Positions 1 through 8,408 of a DNA stretch of 64,000 bases are shown in pieces (the stretch's first letter is position 1; the number at the start of each line of letters is the position of its first letter). This DNA comes from Meiothermus sp. (lineage in GTDB: Bacteria > Deinococcota > Deinococci > Deinococcales > Thermaceae). The position numbers and the translations under genes were made by a program. Under the pieces are notes generated by a model that worked only from the letters and a program-made list of their open reading frames with translations, was not told the origin of the DNA and made no database searches. Location: NCBI RefSeq assembly GCF_026004115.1, contig NZ_BPIM01000001.1, forward strand, positions 1,550,001 to 1,614,000, written 5' to 3'.

Positions 1-2
1 CC

Positions 3-1598
3 ATCGAGAACCTGGGCAGCATGGACGTGCTCTGCACCGACAAAACCGGCACCCTGACCGAAGGGGTGGTACGGCTAGACGGTGCGCTGGACTCGGGGGG
101 GCGGCCCTCATCCCAGGTCCTGCGACAGGCCTTCTGGAACGCTTACTTCCAGACCGGGCTGGCCAACCCCCTCGACCAGGCCATTGTGCAGGCGGCTTCC
201 CGGGCGGGCCTGGATGCCGCCCAAGCGCAAAAAGTGGACGAGATTCCCTACGACTTCAGCCGCAAGCGCCTGAGCGTGGTGGTGGAGCAGTCGGGGAAGC
301 GGCTTTTGGTGACCAAAGGAGCGCTGGAGCAGCTCCTCGAGGTCTGCACCGACCTCGAGGAGGAAGGCCAGGTTCGGCCTCTGGACGACGCCGACCTCGT
401 GCGCCTCGAGGCGCTCTACAGCCATTACAGCGAGCAGGGCTACCGGGTGCTGGGGTTGGCCTGTAAGCTGGTCTCTACTCAGCAGGCCGTCTTCACCCGC
501 GATGATGAGCAAGACCTTACCTTCCAGGGGTTTTTGCTCTTCTTCGACCCCCCCAAAGCGGGTGTGCAGGACACCCTGATCCAACTGGCCCGCCTGGGCG
601 TGAACCTCAAGATCATTACCGGCGACAACCGTAAGGTAGCGGCCCACCTGGCTGCCCGGGTGGGGATGGAGGTGCGGGGGCTGCTGACCGGGCGGGAGCT
701 CGCCACCCTCCCCGACGAAGCCCTTTGGCACCAGGCCGAGCGCTGCAACTTGTTTGTGGAGGTAGACCCTACTCAGAAGGAGCGCCTGATTCTGGCCCTG
801 CAAAAAACCGGCCACGTGGTGGGCTATATGGGCGATGGCATCAACGATGCCCCAGCCCTGCACGCAGCCGATGTGGGCATCTCGGTGGATCAGGCGGTGG
901 ACGTGGCAAAAGAAGCCGCCGACCTGGTGCTGCTCGAGTCCGACCTGGATGTCCTGCGGGAAGGCATCGAGGAAGGGCGCAAGACCTTCGCCAACACCCT
1001 CAAGTACATCTTCACCACCACCAGCGCCAACTTCGGCAACATGTTCAGCATGGCCGGGGCCTCGGCTTTTTTGCCCTTCTTGCCCTTGCTGGCCAAGCAA
1101 ATTCTGCTCAACAACTTTCTCTCCGACCTACCGGCGGTGGGCCTGGCTACCGATAATGTAGACCGCGAATGGCTGGAAAAACCCCACCGCCTGAATATGC
1201 GCTTCATTCGCAATTTTATGGTGGTGTTTGGCCTGATCAGTTCGGTCTTCGACTACCTGACCTTTGGCTTGCTGCTATGGGTTTTTCGTGCCAGTTCGGA
1301 GCAGTTTCGCACCGGCTGGTTCATAGAATCCCTGCTCACCGAGCTCTTGGTAGCGCTGGTCGTGCGTACCCGCCGTCCCTTCTTCCAGAGCCGACCCGGT
1401 CGCCTGTTGCTCTGGTCCACCCTGCTGCTGACCGTGCTGGCCGTGCTGATGCCGTATCTCCCTTTTAGCGGTGTTTTTGGGTTCGTGCCCTTGCCCTATC
1501 CACTGCTGCTGGGGCTCCTGGACCTGACCTTGCTGTACGTTTTGCTGGTGGAGTGGGTCAAAGGGATTTTCCACCGGCGTTTCTCGAGCCAGGTGTAA
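3..1598 (+). CDS. MgtA-type P-type ATPase, 3' part (5' end outside window)
   Basis: Only the C-terminal 531 residues are present; the reading frame is open to the left edge. The phosphorylation motif DKTGTLTEG lies at the start, followed by the nucleotide-binding region (KGALEQLLEV) and the hinge MGDGINDAPAL, which are P-type ATPase hallmarks. The C-terminal membrane part (MVVFGLISSVFDYLTFGLL, then GWFIESLLTELLV and RPFFQSRP) closely follows the MgtA/MgtB (P3B, magnesium import) subfamily, in which ions cross the inner membrane at the cost of ATP. Substrate magnesium is inferred from subfamily resemblance, not tested. The stop codon TAA is also the first three bases of a dispersed repeat, so the last residues may have been changed by its insertion. 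No co-transcribed partner is visible. Confidence 0.9.
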   Translation: MENLGSMDVLCTDKTGTLTEGVVRLDGALDSGGRPSSQVLRQAFWNAYFQTGLANPLDQAIVQAASRAGLDAAQAQKVDEIPYDFSRKRLSVVVEQSGKRLLVTKGALEQLLEVCTDLEEEGQVRPLDDADLVRLEALYSHYSEQGYRVLGLACKLVSTQQAVFTRDDEQDLTFQGFLLFFDPPKAGVQDTLIQLARLGVNLKIITGDNRKVAAHLAARVGMEVRGLLTGRELATLPDEALWHQAERCNLFVEVDPTQKERLILALQKTGHVVGYMGDGINDAPALHAADVGISVDQAVDVAKEAADLVLLESDLDVLREGIEEGRKTFANTLKYIFTTTSANFGNMFSMAGASAFLPFLPLLAKQILLNNFLSDLPAVGLATDNVDREWLEKPHRLNMRFIRNFMVVFGLISSVFDYLTFGLLLWVFRASSEQFRTGWFIESLLTELLVALVVRTRRPFFQSRPGRLLLWSTLLLTVLAVLMPYLPFSGVFGFVPLPYPLLLGLLDLTLLYVLLVEWVKGIFHRRFSSQV

Positions 1599-1794
1599 TA
1601 CCAGATTCGGTTAGTTCGGCGCCGGATGGCGGCGAACTAACAGGGCGAAGTTATCCGCGTAGCGGAGGGCGTAAGCCCCTTTGGAAGGGAGACGCTTTCT
1701 TCGCCGACCGTTCGGGAGGGGTGTGCTCTAGGATTCAAAAAGATAGCCTCTGGGGGCTTTTGGTTTGGATGATTATCTTTTGAATCCGGTATAA
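1596..1794 (+). repeat. two-hairpin dispersed element, copy 1 (long form)
   Basis: About 199 bp with imperfect inverted ends (TAATACCAGATTC at the left, GAATCCGGTATAA at the right). It contains one hairpin built on GGTTAGTTCG/CGAACTAAC near the left end and a second built on GGATTCAAAAAGATA/TATCTTTTGAATCC at the right end. Between them is a segment of about 65 bp that is present in copy 2 (6918-7073) but missing in the short copies at 32210-32340 and 57013-57144. No coding capacity is evident, so a non-autonomous (MITE-like) element is the likely explanation. Its first bases form the stop codon of the preceding ATPase gene. Confidence 0.85.
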
Positions 1795-2080
1795 TATCTA
1801 CATCCCACCCTAAAGCTGATGGTGCAGTAACGAAAGGGGTGAGTTTGTGCGGTGGTTGCTGCTGGGCCTGCTGGAGGCGGCCGTGGTCAAGTGGCCTGGT
1901 AGTTACCCGGCCGGCCGAACTATCCCTGGGGACAAACACCCCTTGGCAAGGTTGCCACACAGGACTACCCTGAAGATGAAAGGAGGCAAGTCGGCAACGG
2001 CTTTCCTTCCTCCCACCTCAGCAGCCTCTTCCCAAGGGAAAGGTCGCTGAGGTGTTGGTTTGAAGCGAGTGGAGGTGGGT
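1795..2080 (+). other. possible structured leader upstream of the stress-protein gene
   Basis: This 286-bp stretch has no convincing gene. It is rich in complementary segments; the clearest is a hairpin at 2016-2052 with stem CCTCAGC/GCTGAGG extended inward by TTCCC/GGGAA. There is no run of T after it, so it is not a plain terminator. Another GC-rich foldable segment lies near 1870-1915. A GTG-started frame of 67 codons exists at 1847-2050, but its composition looks like RNA rather than protein. I could not match it to a riboswitch class I know. Confidence 0.35.
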
Positions 2081-3055
2081 ATGTATCAACGCATTCTGTT
2101 GCCCATAGATGGCTCACCCCCCAGCGAGCACGCGGCGGCAGTGGGGCTGGCCCTGGCCAAGCGCCTGGGGGCCTCGGTGGTGCTGGTGCACGTCATTGAG
2201 CCGCAGCGCTACCGCGAGCTGCGCGATGTGCAGGAGGCCCTCGAGCGGGCCCGTACGGTGGGTCGGGCTTTGCTCGAGCAGTGGGAGCGCAAAGCCAGCC
2301 GCGCCCAGGTGGCCTGTGCTACCCAGCTCACCAGCACCGAACCCGAGAGCAGGCCCGGCGTGGCCGAGGCCCTGGTGGATGCCGGGGTAGCCCATGGTTG
2401 CGACCTGGTGGTGATGGGTACGCACGGCCGCACGGGGCTGCCCCGCGTCTTGCTGGGCAGCGTGGCCGAGCGGATGGCCCGGCTGGCCCCCGTGCCGCTT
2501 ATGTTGGTGCGGGGAGACGACACCAAACCCACCCTGTTCAAACGCATTCTGGTGGCTATTGACGGCAGCTCTCACAGCGATCTGGCCCTGCAACATGCCG
2601 ACGAACTGGCCGGGGCACTGAAGGCCCGGCTCTCGGTGGTCTATGTGGTGCCCGACCTGACCCAGCTCTATGTGAGTGCGGGACGGGCCTGGATGTTTAC
2701 TGACCCGGCCCAGCTCCAGGCCCAACTGGCCCAGGAACAGGCCCACCTGCGCGAGCAGGGCGAGTTCATCTTGCGAGAAGCCGCCCAACGCTGCAAACAC
2801 GCCCGCGTACACACCGTGCTGCGCGAGGCCGGACGGCATCTGATCGGCGAGCGCATCCGCGAAGTGGCCGAGGAAGAGAAGGCTGAACTGATCGTCATGG
2901 GCACCCACGGACGTACTGGGCTACGCAAGTTCTTGCTGGGTAGCGTGGCCGAGGATGTGGCCCAGCAGGCCCGCCAGCCCATTCTGCTGGTGCGCAACCC
3001 GGCGGCCCTGACCCACCCCGACGAGACCCACCTGCCCCCGCCGGGGGAGCGCTAA
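2081..3055 (+). CDS. tandem universal stress protein (two Usp domains)
   Basis: A 324-residue cytoplasmic protein made of two Usp folds, roughly residues 1-147 and 156-312. Each half starts with a strand plus Asp motif (ILLPIDGS and ILVAIDGS) and ends with the ATP-binding loop GTHGRTGL followed nine residues later by LLGSVAE, the G-2x-G-9x-G(S/T) pattern of ATP-binding Usps. The ATG at 2081 is preferred over an upstream TTG because GGAGGTGGG precedes it. It heads a cluster with a single-domain Usp, a CBS protein and a baeRF-like protein, a grouping typical of stress or dormancy programmes. The long upstream region with strong hairpins may carry regulation. Confidence 0.92.
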   Translation: MYQRILLPIDGSPPSEHAAAVGLALAKRLGASVVLVHVIEPQRYRELRDVQEALERARTVGRALLEQWERKASRAQVACATQLTSTEPESRPGVAEALVDAGVAHGCDLVVMGTHGRTGLPRVLLGSVAERMARLAPVPLMLVRGDDTKPTLFKRILVAIDGSSHSDLALQHADELAGALKARLSVVYVVPDLTQLYVSAGRAWMFTDPAQLQAQLAQEQAHLREQGEFILREAAQRCKHARVHTVLREAGRHLIGERIREVAEEEKAELIVMGTHGRTGLRKFLLGSVAEDVAQQARQPILLVRNPAALTHPDETHLPPPGER

Positions 3056-3103
3056 GTGATCCTGTAGCAAATCTGCTCTTAAAAGAGCCAACGAGGAGGA
3101 GCT

Positions 3104-3553
3104 ATGTACAACCGGATTCTGATTCCCACCGATGGAAGCGCCCCCAGCGAGGCCGCGGTCAAGGCGGGCCTCGAGCTGGCCAAAAGCCTGGGGGCCGAAG
3201 CGACCCTGCTTTATGTGGTGGAGCCGGTGGTAGCCCGTATTCTGATTGGCCCCGAAACCATTCCCTACTACCCCGAGCTGTCGCGTGACCTCGAGGTCGC
3301 GGGCAAGCAAGCCCTGGAGCGGGCCGAGGGGTTCGCCCAGTACCTGGGGGTTCCGGTCAGAACCGAGCTCAAGCAGGGCAACGCAGCCCAGGTTATTGTG
3401 GAGGAGGCTGCCCTTCACGACCTGGTGGTGATGGGCACCCACGGGCGCAGCGGGCTGGATCGACTCCTGCTCGGCTCAGTGACCCAGAAGGTCTTGCAAC
3501 GCTGCCCCAGGCCGGTGCTGGTGGTGCGCTTGAGCGAGCCACACCACCCGTAA
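3104..3553 (+). CDS. universal stress protein (single Usp domain)
   Basis: A 149-residue single Usp domain beginning ILIPTDGSAPSE, with the ATP-binding loop GTHGRSGLDRLLLGSVTQ near residue 110. A good ribosome site (AGGAGGAGCT) sits just before the ATG. Members of this family dimerise and bind ATP; physiological roles vary and cannot be assigned from sequence. It lies 48 bp after the tandem Usp gene and 9 bp before the CBS gene, so the three are probably one transcript. Confidence 0.92.
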   Translation: MYNRILIPTDGSAPSEAAVKAGLELAKSLGAEATLLYVVEPVVARILIGPETIPYYPELSRDLEVAGKQALERAEGFAQYLGVPVRTELKQGNAAQVIVEEAALHDLVVMGTHGRSGLDRLLLGSVTQKVLQRCPRPVLVVRLSEPHHP

Positions 3554-3562
3554 GGGACTGCT

Positions 3563-4021
3563 ATGAAAGCCAAGCAGATCATGGCCAGGCCCATTGTGGC
3601 CGTCTCGCCCAAGACGCCGTTGGTGGAGGTGGCCCAGAAAATGCTCGAGCACCACATCGGCTCCGCGCTGGTGGTGGATGACAAAGGCCAGCTGGTGGGC
3701 ATCATCACCCAGGGCGATTTTTGCCGCCACCCCGGGCGTATGGTGCCTTTTTCCCTGTTCGAGAGTGCCAATGTGCTGGCCAACTGGCTCTACCCCGATC
3801 AGGTCGAGAAAGTCTATCAAGCAGCCCGCAACCTGCGAGCCCAGGACATCATGCGCAGCCCGGTGGTCACGGTCTCGCCCGAGGCTTCGCTAAAGCGAGT
3901 GCTGGCCCTGATGCTCGAGCACGATGTCAACCGCATCCCGGTAGTGCGCAGGGGTAAAGTGGTGGGCATTATTTCGCGCTACGATATGCTCAAATGGATG
4001 ATGCAAGCGCAAACTGATTAG
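3563..4021 (+). CDS. CBS-pair protein
   Basis: A 152-residue protein consisting of two CBS motifs and little else. The first repeat (KQIMARPIVAVSPKTPLVEV, then LVGIITQGDF) spans about residues 1-60; the second (AQDIMRSPVVTVSPEASL, then VVGIISRYDML) about residues 93-148. CBS pairs bind adenosyl ligands such as AMP or ATP and usually act as energy sensors, either free-standing or attached to a partner. The gene follows two Usp genes at close spacing, consistent with an energy- or redox-stress role. No enzymatic domain is present. Confidence 0.9.
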   Translation: MKAKQIMARPIVAVSPKTPLVEVAQKMLEHHIGSALVVDDKGQLVGIITQGDFCRHPGRMVPFSLFESANVLANWLYPDQVEKVYQAARNLRAQDIMRSPVVTVSPEASLKRVLALMLEHDVNRIPVVRRGKVVGIISRYDMLKWMMQAQTD

Positions 4022-4142
4022 ATAGAGGCCCTGCCCACCGTGGGCCCATGTGTGCGGGCATGCGCGGTTCACAAAAGCACAGAAGTCCGCTTCAGTAGCC
4101 AACAACCGATGCTACAGGGGCGTACCTTGTGAAAGGAGGCAT

Positions 4143-5306
4143 ATGCTCAACAAAGCGCAAATCACCTATCTCCAGGAGGCCATCGCACCGCATCCAGCCC
4201 CGCTGCTCTCCTTGTACCTCGATGTGAACCTGGCCAACCCCGACAATAGCGGCAAGGCCTACGTGCTGCGGGCCAAGGAAGCCCTCGAGCGCCTGGGGGT
4301 GCCGTCGGCCCTTAGCAAAAAAGTGCTCGAGCGCCTGCAGCACTACATCCCCCAGGGCCGTACCCGGGCGCTCTTTGTGGCCGAAGATTTGTTTGAAGAC
4401 TACCACCTGCAGGTCGAGCTGCCCCTGCTCGAGCCCCGCGCGGGGGTGGAAGCCCACTGGGGGCCGCCTTACCTGGCCCCGCTGCTCTTTGCCCTCGAGG
4501 AGTACCAGCGCTACGGCGTGGTACACATGGATCAGGAGCGCCTGCGGCTATTCGAGGTATTCCTGGGCGAGATTGAAGAGGTGGCCGATGCCTTCCGGCT
4601 GCTGGACACCCACAACTGGCGTTACCTGGGCGAAGACCGCACCGGCTCGCCCGGACGCAGCGCCGCCCCAGCCACCAGCCCGGTGGGGGTAGCGGCGCGG
4701 GGCGGTTCGGGCAAGGACAAATACGAGCGGCGGGTGGACGAGTGGAGCCAGCGCTTCTTCCGCGAGGCCGGTGTCATTCTGCAGCAGCAGATGGCCGAGC
4801 GCGGCCTGGAGCGGCTGATTTTGCTGGGGGTGCCCGAGGAAGCCCGGCAAGCCCTCCCCAGGCCGGTAGCCGAAAAAGTGGTGGCCCTGCTGCCCCCGCT
4901 GCACACCGCTACCCCCAGTCCGGCGGAGGTGCTCAAAACCGTCTCGGCGACCATCGAAGCAGTGGAGCGACGGGAAGAGGAAGCCCTGCTCTCGCAGGTG
5001 CGGGAGAAAGGGGTGGGGGGCCTCGAGCAGGTGCTGAGCCTCTTGCAGGAGGGGCGCTTGCAGTACGTGCTGGTGCCCTGGCACCTGCAGGAAAAAGCCT
5101 GGCGCTCTGGCGATGGCTGGGTGGGCAGCAGCTCCCAGGCCGCCCAGGCCCACAGCCCCGGCCAGCCGGTAGAAGAAGTCGAGCTCAAGCGGGTGCTGCC
5201 CGAGCTGGCCGCCCGCTATGGCACCAAGCTCGAGTTTGTTCATGCCGAAGTCGCAGAGCGCTTGCGGCAGGAGCTGGGCGGTCTGGCCGGTATGCCCCGC
5301 TGGTAA
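4143..5306 (+). CDS. baeRF/VLRF1-like protein (eRF1-related fold)
   Basis: A 387-residue cytoplasmic protein. The layout resembles the bacterial relatives of archaeal/eukaryotic release factor 1: an N-terminal region with PLLSLYLDVN, a middle part with PYLAPLLFALEEY, GVVHMDQERLRLFEVFLGE and LILLGVPEEA, and a C-terminal eL30-like part ending in TKLEFVHAEVAERL. A charged, low-complexity Gly/Ser linker interrupts it near residues 160-190. Such proteins are thought to act on ribosomes, for hibernation or rescue, but function here is inferred. The ATG at 4143 is chosen because AAAGGAGG lies just upstream. It follows the Usp-Usp-CBS genes, strengthening a stress or dormancy reading. Confidence 0.7.
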   Translation: MLNKAQITYLQEAIAPHPAPLLSLYLDVNLANPDNSGKAYVLRAKEALERLGVPSALSKKVLERLQHYIPQGRTRALFVAEDLFEDYHLQVELPLLEPRAGVEAHWGPPYLAPLLFALEEYQRYGVVHMDQERLRLFEVFLGEIEEVADAFRLLDTHNWRYLGEDRTGSPGRSAAPATSPVGVAARGGSGKDKYERRVDEWSQRFFREAGVILQQQMAERGLERLILLGVPEEARQALPRPVAEKVVALLPPLHTATPSPAEVLKTVSATIEAVERREEEALLSQVREKGVGGLEQVLSLLQEGRLQYVLVPWHLQEKAWRSGDGWVGSSSQAAQAHSPGQPVEEVELKRVLPELAARYGTKLEFVHAEVAERLRQELGGLAGMPRW

Positions 5307-5353
5307 TCCTCTGGTAATGGCCGGAAGCTAGCCTGAGGGCAAGGAGGGTAGCC

Positions 5354-6904
5354 ATGACCAAGCCCATGGTTCCCACAGCAGAGGCTATGCCCACCCAGCG
5401 CAATGCCCTCGAGATGCGGGGTGTTTCCAAGCGCTTTCCGCTGGTACAGGCCAACCAGAATGTGGATTTCTCGGTGCGCTGGGGCGAGGTGCACGCCCTG
5501 GTCGGCGAAAACGGCGCCGGTAAATCCACCCTGATGAAAATTCTCTACGGCATCCAGCGCCCCGATGCGGGGGAGATCTGGATTGATGGAGAGAAGCGAA
5601 CCCTCCGCGACCCCCACGACGCCATTGCCCTGGGGATTGGAATGGTGCACCAAAACTTCACCCTGGTGGAGCCTTTTAGTGTGCTGGAGAACGTGATTCT
5701 GGGCCACGAGCCCACTGCCCCCCTGGGCCTGGATATGGCCGAGGCGCGCCGCCGGGTAGAAGCCCTGGTACGGCAGTTTGAATTCCAGCTCGACCTCGAC
5801 CGCCGGGTGGAGGATTTGCCGGTGGGCTTGCGGCAAAAAGTGGAGATCCTCAAGGCCCTGTACCGGCAGGCCCGCATCCTGATTCTGGACGAACCCACCG
5901 CTGTGCTTACCCCGCAGGAGACCGACGACCTCTTCCGCTTTCTGCGGGAGTATGCAGCCCAGGGCAACGCAGCGGTTTTTATCTCGCACAAGCTGCTCGA
6001 GGTCATCCAGGTCTCCGACCGTATCTCGGTCATGCGCGATGGCCGCATGATCGGCACCATTCCCACCCCAGGGGCCACCCTGCCCCAGATCGCCCGCATG
6101 ATGGTGGGGCGCGAGGTGGAGTTCAGGGTGGAAAAAGGCCCCGCCCATCCCGGCGAGGCGGTGCTCGAGGTCACCCACCTGACGGTGGCCCAGGCCAGAG
6201 AAAAACCCTTGGTGCGGGATGTGAGCTTTGCGGTGCGGGCCGGCGAGATTGTGGGCATCGCCGGGGTGCAGGGCAATGGCCAATCCGAGCTGGTCGAGGC
6301 CCTGACCGGGTTGCGGCCCTACACCGGCGAGGTGCGCTTTTTGGGCCGCTCGCTCGACCACGGCGACCCCCACAGGGTGCGGCGGGCGGGGGTTTCGCAC
6401 ATCCCCGAGGACCGCAACCAGCGGGGGTTGGTGATGGGCTTTACCAGCGCCGAGAACCTGATCCTGGGCGACCACAACCAGCCCCCCTACGCCGGGCCCT
6501 GGGGTTTTTTGAACCAGGAGGTGATAGAACAAACCGCTCGCCAGCGCATCGAGGCCTTTGATATCCGGCCCCGCTCCACCACCCTGAGCGCCGACCGCTT
6601 CTCGGGGGGCAACGCCCAGAAAATCATCGTGGCCCGCGAGCTCTCCCGCAACCCCCGGCTTCTGATTGCAGCCCAGCCCACCCGGGGCATCGACATTGGC
6701 GCGACCGAGTTCGTGCACGAGCAAATCGTGCGGGCCAGAGACCGGGGTGTGGCGGTGCTCCTGGTCAGCGCCGACCTGGGGGAGATTATGGCCCTATCGG
6801 ACCGCATCCTGGTGATGTACGAAGGGCAAATTGTGGGCGAACTGCCCGCCCAGGAGGCCACCGAAGAGAAGCTGGGCCTGCTGATGGCCGGGGTAAAAAC
6901 CTAA
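5354..6904 (+). CDS. nucleoside/simple-sugar-type ABC transporter ATPase (duplicated NBD)
   Basis: A 516-residue cytoplasmic ATPase with two nucleotide-binding domains in tandem. NBD1 has Walker [10 protein letters not shown] near residue 54, signature [12 protein letters not shown] and Walker [15 protein letters not shown]2 has a degenerate Walker A (GVQGNGQSE) and the signature [15 protein letters not shown]. This arrangement is characteristic of the importers for nucleosides or simple sugars (YufO/NupO/RbsA type) that use a BmpA-like binding protein and two permeases. None of those partners is in the window: the gene is followed at once by a repeat copy and an opposite-strand regulator. 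Either the permeases are elsewhere or the operon was split. Confidence 0.88.
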   Translation: MTKPMVPTAEAMPTQRNALEMRGVSKRFPLVQANQNVDFSVRWGEVHALVGENGAGKSTLMKILYGIQRPDAGEIWIDGEKRTLRDPHDAIALGIGMVHQNFTLVEPFSVLENVILGHEPTAPLGLDMAEARRRVEALVRQFEFQLDLDRRVEDLPVGLRQKVEILKALYRQARILILDEPTAVLTPQETDDLFRFLREYAAQGNAAVFISHKLLEVIQVSDRISVMRDGRMIGTIPTPGATLPQIARMMVGREVEFRVEKGPAHPGEAVLEVTHLTVAQAREKPLVRDVSFAVRAGEIVGIAGVQGNGQSELVEALTGLRPYTGEVRFLGRSLDHGDPHRVRRAGVSHIPEDRNQRGLVMGFTSAENLILGDHNQPPYAGPWGFLNQEVIEQTARQRIEAFDIRPRSTTLSADRFSGGNAQKIIVARELSRNPRLLIAAQPTRGIDIGATEFVHEQIVRARDRGVAVLLVSADLGEIMALSDRILVMYEGQIVGELPAQEATEEKLGLLMAGVKT

Positions 6905-6917
6905 CAGCGGCCCTTTG

Positions 6918-7073
6918 ATACCAGATTCGGTTAGTTCGCTGCCGGATGGCGGCGAACTAACAGGGCCGAAGTTATCCGCGTAGCGGAGGGCGATACCGCC
7001 CCCTGGAAGGGAGACGCTTTCTTCGCCGACCGTTCGGGAGGGGTGTGCTCTAGGATTCAAAAAGATAGCCTCT
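6918..7073 (+). repeat. two-hairpin dispersed element, copy 2 (long form, right end lost)
   Basis: Nearly the same as copy 1 (1596-1794) from ATACCAGATTCGGTTAG through GGATTCAAAAAGATAGCC, but the second arm of the right hairpin and the terminal inverted repeat are missing. The sequence runs instead into a different repeat segment (7086-7135) that also occurs at 11225-11274. It lies 14 bp after the ABC ATPase stop codon. Confidence 0.85.
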
Positions 7074-7085
7074 CGCAGTTTCGGG

Positions 7086-7135
7086 CAATCGACGTGCTTC
7101 AAGATGTGTCACAAAACAAGTTACCTGTGCACCAG
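7086..7135. repeat. short degenerate repeat, copy a
   Basis: Fifty bases that match 11225-11274 at about 41 positions without gaps; the shared core is ACGTGCTTCAA...CAAAACAAG. It abuts the broken end of element copy 2, so it may be part of whatever truncated that copy. Origin unknown. Confidence 0.6.
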
Positions 7136-7169
7136 ATCCGCTTTTCAGCTTTCAAAGAGGGGTCTTTGC

Positions 7170-7193
7170 GCTAATCGGAAGGCCCGGATTAGC
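7170..7193 (-). terminator. stem-loop at the end of the CstR/CsoR-like gene
   Basis: GCTAATC pairs with GATTAGC around the stop codon of the minus-strand regulator gene. No good T-run follows on the minus strand, so it is a weak intrinsic terminator candidate or a 3' end stabiliser. Confidence 0.4.
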
Positions 7194-7470
7194 CTCGCAG
7201 CAAGCGCACCGCCTCCACAATGGCTTTGGTATCGCCCTGGCCCCGGGCCAGGTCGGCCCGGCACTCCTCCAGATAGGTCTCGAAGATCAGGTCGCCGGTG
7301 GCTTCCAGGGCGCTTTTGATGCCTGAGAGCAGGGTCAGAATCTCGCGGCAGTCGCGGTCTTCTTCCACCATTTTTTGCAAGCCCCGCACCTGCCCTTCCA
7401 GCCGCTTGAGGCGGTTGAGGACGCGCGTACGGGCCTCGAGGTTGTGTTTCTTACTGCTGGCAGCGCCCAT
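7189..7470 (-). CDS. CsoR-family repressor, CstR-like (Cys pair, no His)
   Basis: A 93-residue all-helical DNA-binding protein with the family core NRLKRLEGQVRGLQKM. The sensing positions hold Cys in DRDCREIL and Cys in YLEEC, but the His that copper-sensing CsoR carries between them is Tyr here. A Cys pair without the His is the pattern of CstR, the per/polysulfide sensor of cst operons; copper or other thiol sensing cannot be excluded. The ATG at 7470 gives the family's usual length. A palindrome TATCCCCAGGGGGTAT lies just upstream, and similar palindromes occur at sulfur and copper promoters across the window, so this is the best candidate regulator of them. Confidence 0.85.
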   Translation of the reverse strand: MGAASSKKHNLEARTRVLNRLKRLEGQVRGLQKMVEEDRDCREILTLLSGIKSALEATGDLIFETYLEECRADLARGQGDTKAIVEAVRLLRG

Positions 7471-7474
7471 AATG

Positions 7475-7517
7475 TATCCCCAGGGGGTATCGTACACTAA
7501 GACCGCGCTTCTTCCAA
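7475..7517 (-). promoter_or_regulatory. promoter and operator of the CstR/CsoR-like gene
   Basis: On the minus strand, TTGGAA (7512-7517) and TACGAT (7489-7494) are separated by 17 bp. The near-palindrome TATCCCCAGGGGGTAT (7475-7490) covers the expected start point, as for an autoregulated repressor. Confidence 0.6.
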
Positions 7518-7595
7518 CGTTCTCTGCATGCCCGCAGTCCAGGGCCCCAAGCAAAAAAGGTTTTTGCCGACCCATAATCAGCCATGGGCTAAAAG

Positions 7596-8408
7596 CTAGT
7601 CCAACTGTCGCAAAAGCTGCTCGAGCTGGGCCCGGTTTAAGGGGCCCAGGTGACGGGCCACGATCTGCCCATCGGCCCCAATCAGCAAGGTGGTGGGCAG
7701 CCCGCTCACCTGGAAGGCCCGCTGCAAACCTGCACTGTCCAGGAAAACCCGCGCTTCTAGCCCGGTCTGCTGCAAGAAGTCCTGAATGGCGCCTGCGTCT
7801 TCACCTGCGTTCAGGAGCACGATGGGATAGCCCTTCTGCTGGTACTCCACCAGGAGGGGCATCTCGGCCCGGCAGGGAGGGCACCAGGTGGCCCAGAGGT
7901 TCACCAGCATGGGCTTGGGCAGATCTGCAAAGCGTACCTCGCTGGGGCGGGACTGGCCGGCCTCGAGGTACTGTAGTACCTGGCTCCCTAGGGCTGGTTT
8001 GCTGGTTGAGGGGGCCGGACGGGTAAGGCCATACTGCACCCCTAACGGCAACAAGGCCACAGCCAGCGAGGCCGCTCCCGGAACCAGCAGGCGCATTGCT
8101 TCCCGCTTGAGCAAGAAAAGTGCCGCTAAAGCCCCGGCGGGGACGCCCACCCACCAGTTCCAGCCCCCGCTGCGGATGTCCAGGATACCGAGCAGGGCAG
8201 CAAAAGGATCAGGCCAGGTAGATAGGTGTTCCACGGCGTAGCCCACTCGAGCCGCCAGCACCGCAACCAGCAACACCCACCAGGCTTTACCCTCCACCCC
8301 CTGACGCGCGGCCAGCCAGGTAAAAGCAAGAATCCCCAGCAGGAGGGCCAGGTTGGGCCAGCTCAGGGCCAGGGGGCCTAGAAGCAAGGCATCCGGTGTG
8401 AGTCTCAT
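7596..8408 (-). CDS. membrane-anchored TlpA-type thioredoxin with Lgt-like N-terminal domain
   Basis: A 270-residue protein. The first about 140 residues form several membrane helices that resemble part of the Lgt fold (PLALSWPNLALLLGI, ARVGYAVEH, GGWNWWVGVPAGALAALF). After a short linker comes a TlpA/thioredoxin domain with the redox site WATWCPPCRAEMP near residue 180 and the cis-Pro segment GLPTTLLIG. The thioredoxin part should face the outside and reduce or shuttle disulfides, for example for cytochrome c or copper-site assembly. Lipoprotein transferase activity is not claimed. Its start overlaps the stop of a 46-residue gene (ATGA), and both are driven by a promoter with a CstR/CsoR-like operator. 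Confidence 0.8.
   Translation of the reverse strand: MRLTPDALLLGPLALSWPNLALLLGILAFTWLAARQGVEGKAWWVLLVAVLAARVGYAVEHLSTWPDPFAALLGILDIRSGGWNWWVGVPAGALAALFLLKREAMRLLVPGAASLAVALLPLGVQYGLTRPAPSTSKPALGSQVLQYLEAGQSRPSEVRFADLPKPMLVNLWATWCPPCRAEMPLLVEYQQKGYPIVLLNAGEDAGAIQDFLQQTGLEARVFLDSAGLQRAFQVSGLPTTLLIGADGQIVARHLGPLNRAQLEQLLRQLD

Noticed and set aside
1847-2050. 67-codon GTG frame between the repeat and the Usp gene
   Set aside because: Lies over strong hairpins and has an erratic composition; treated as non-coding leader instead.
5240-6724. Long open frame (494 codons) on the minus strand antisense to the ABC ATPase
   Set aside because: High-GC shadow of a well-recognised plus-strand gene; its translation shows no domain and is rich in His, Gly and Gln typical of antisense frames.
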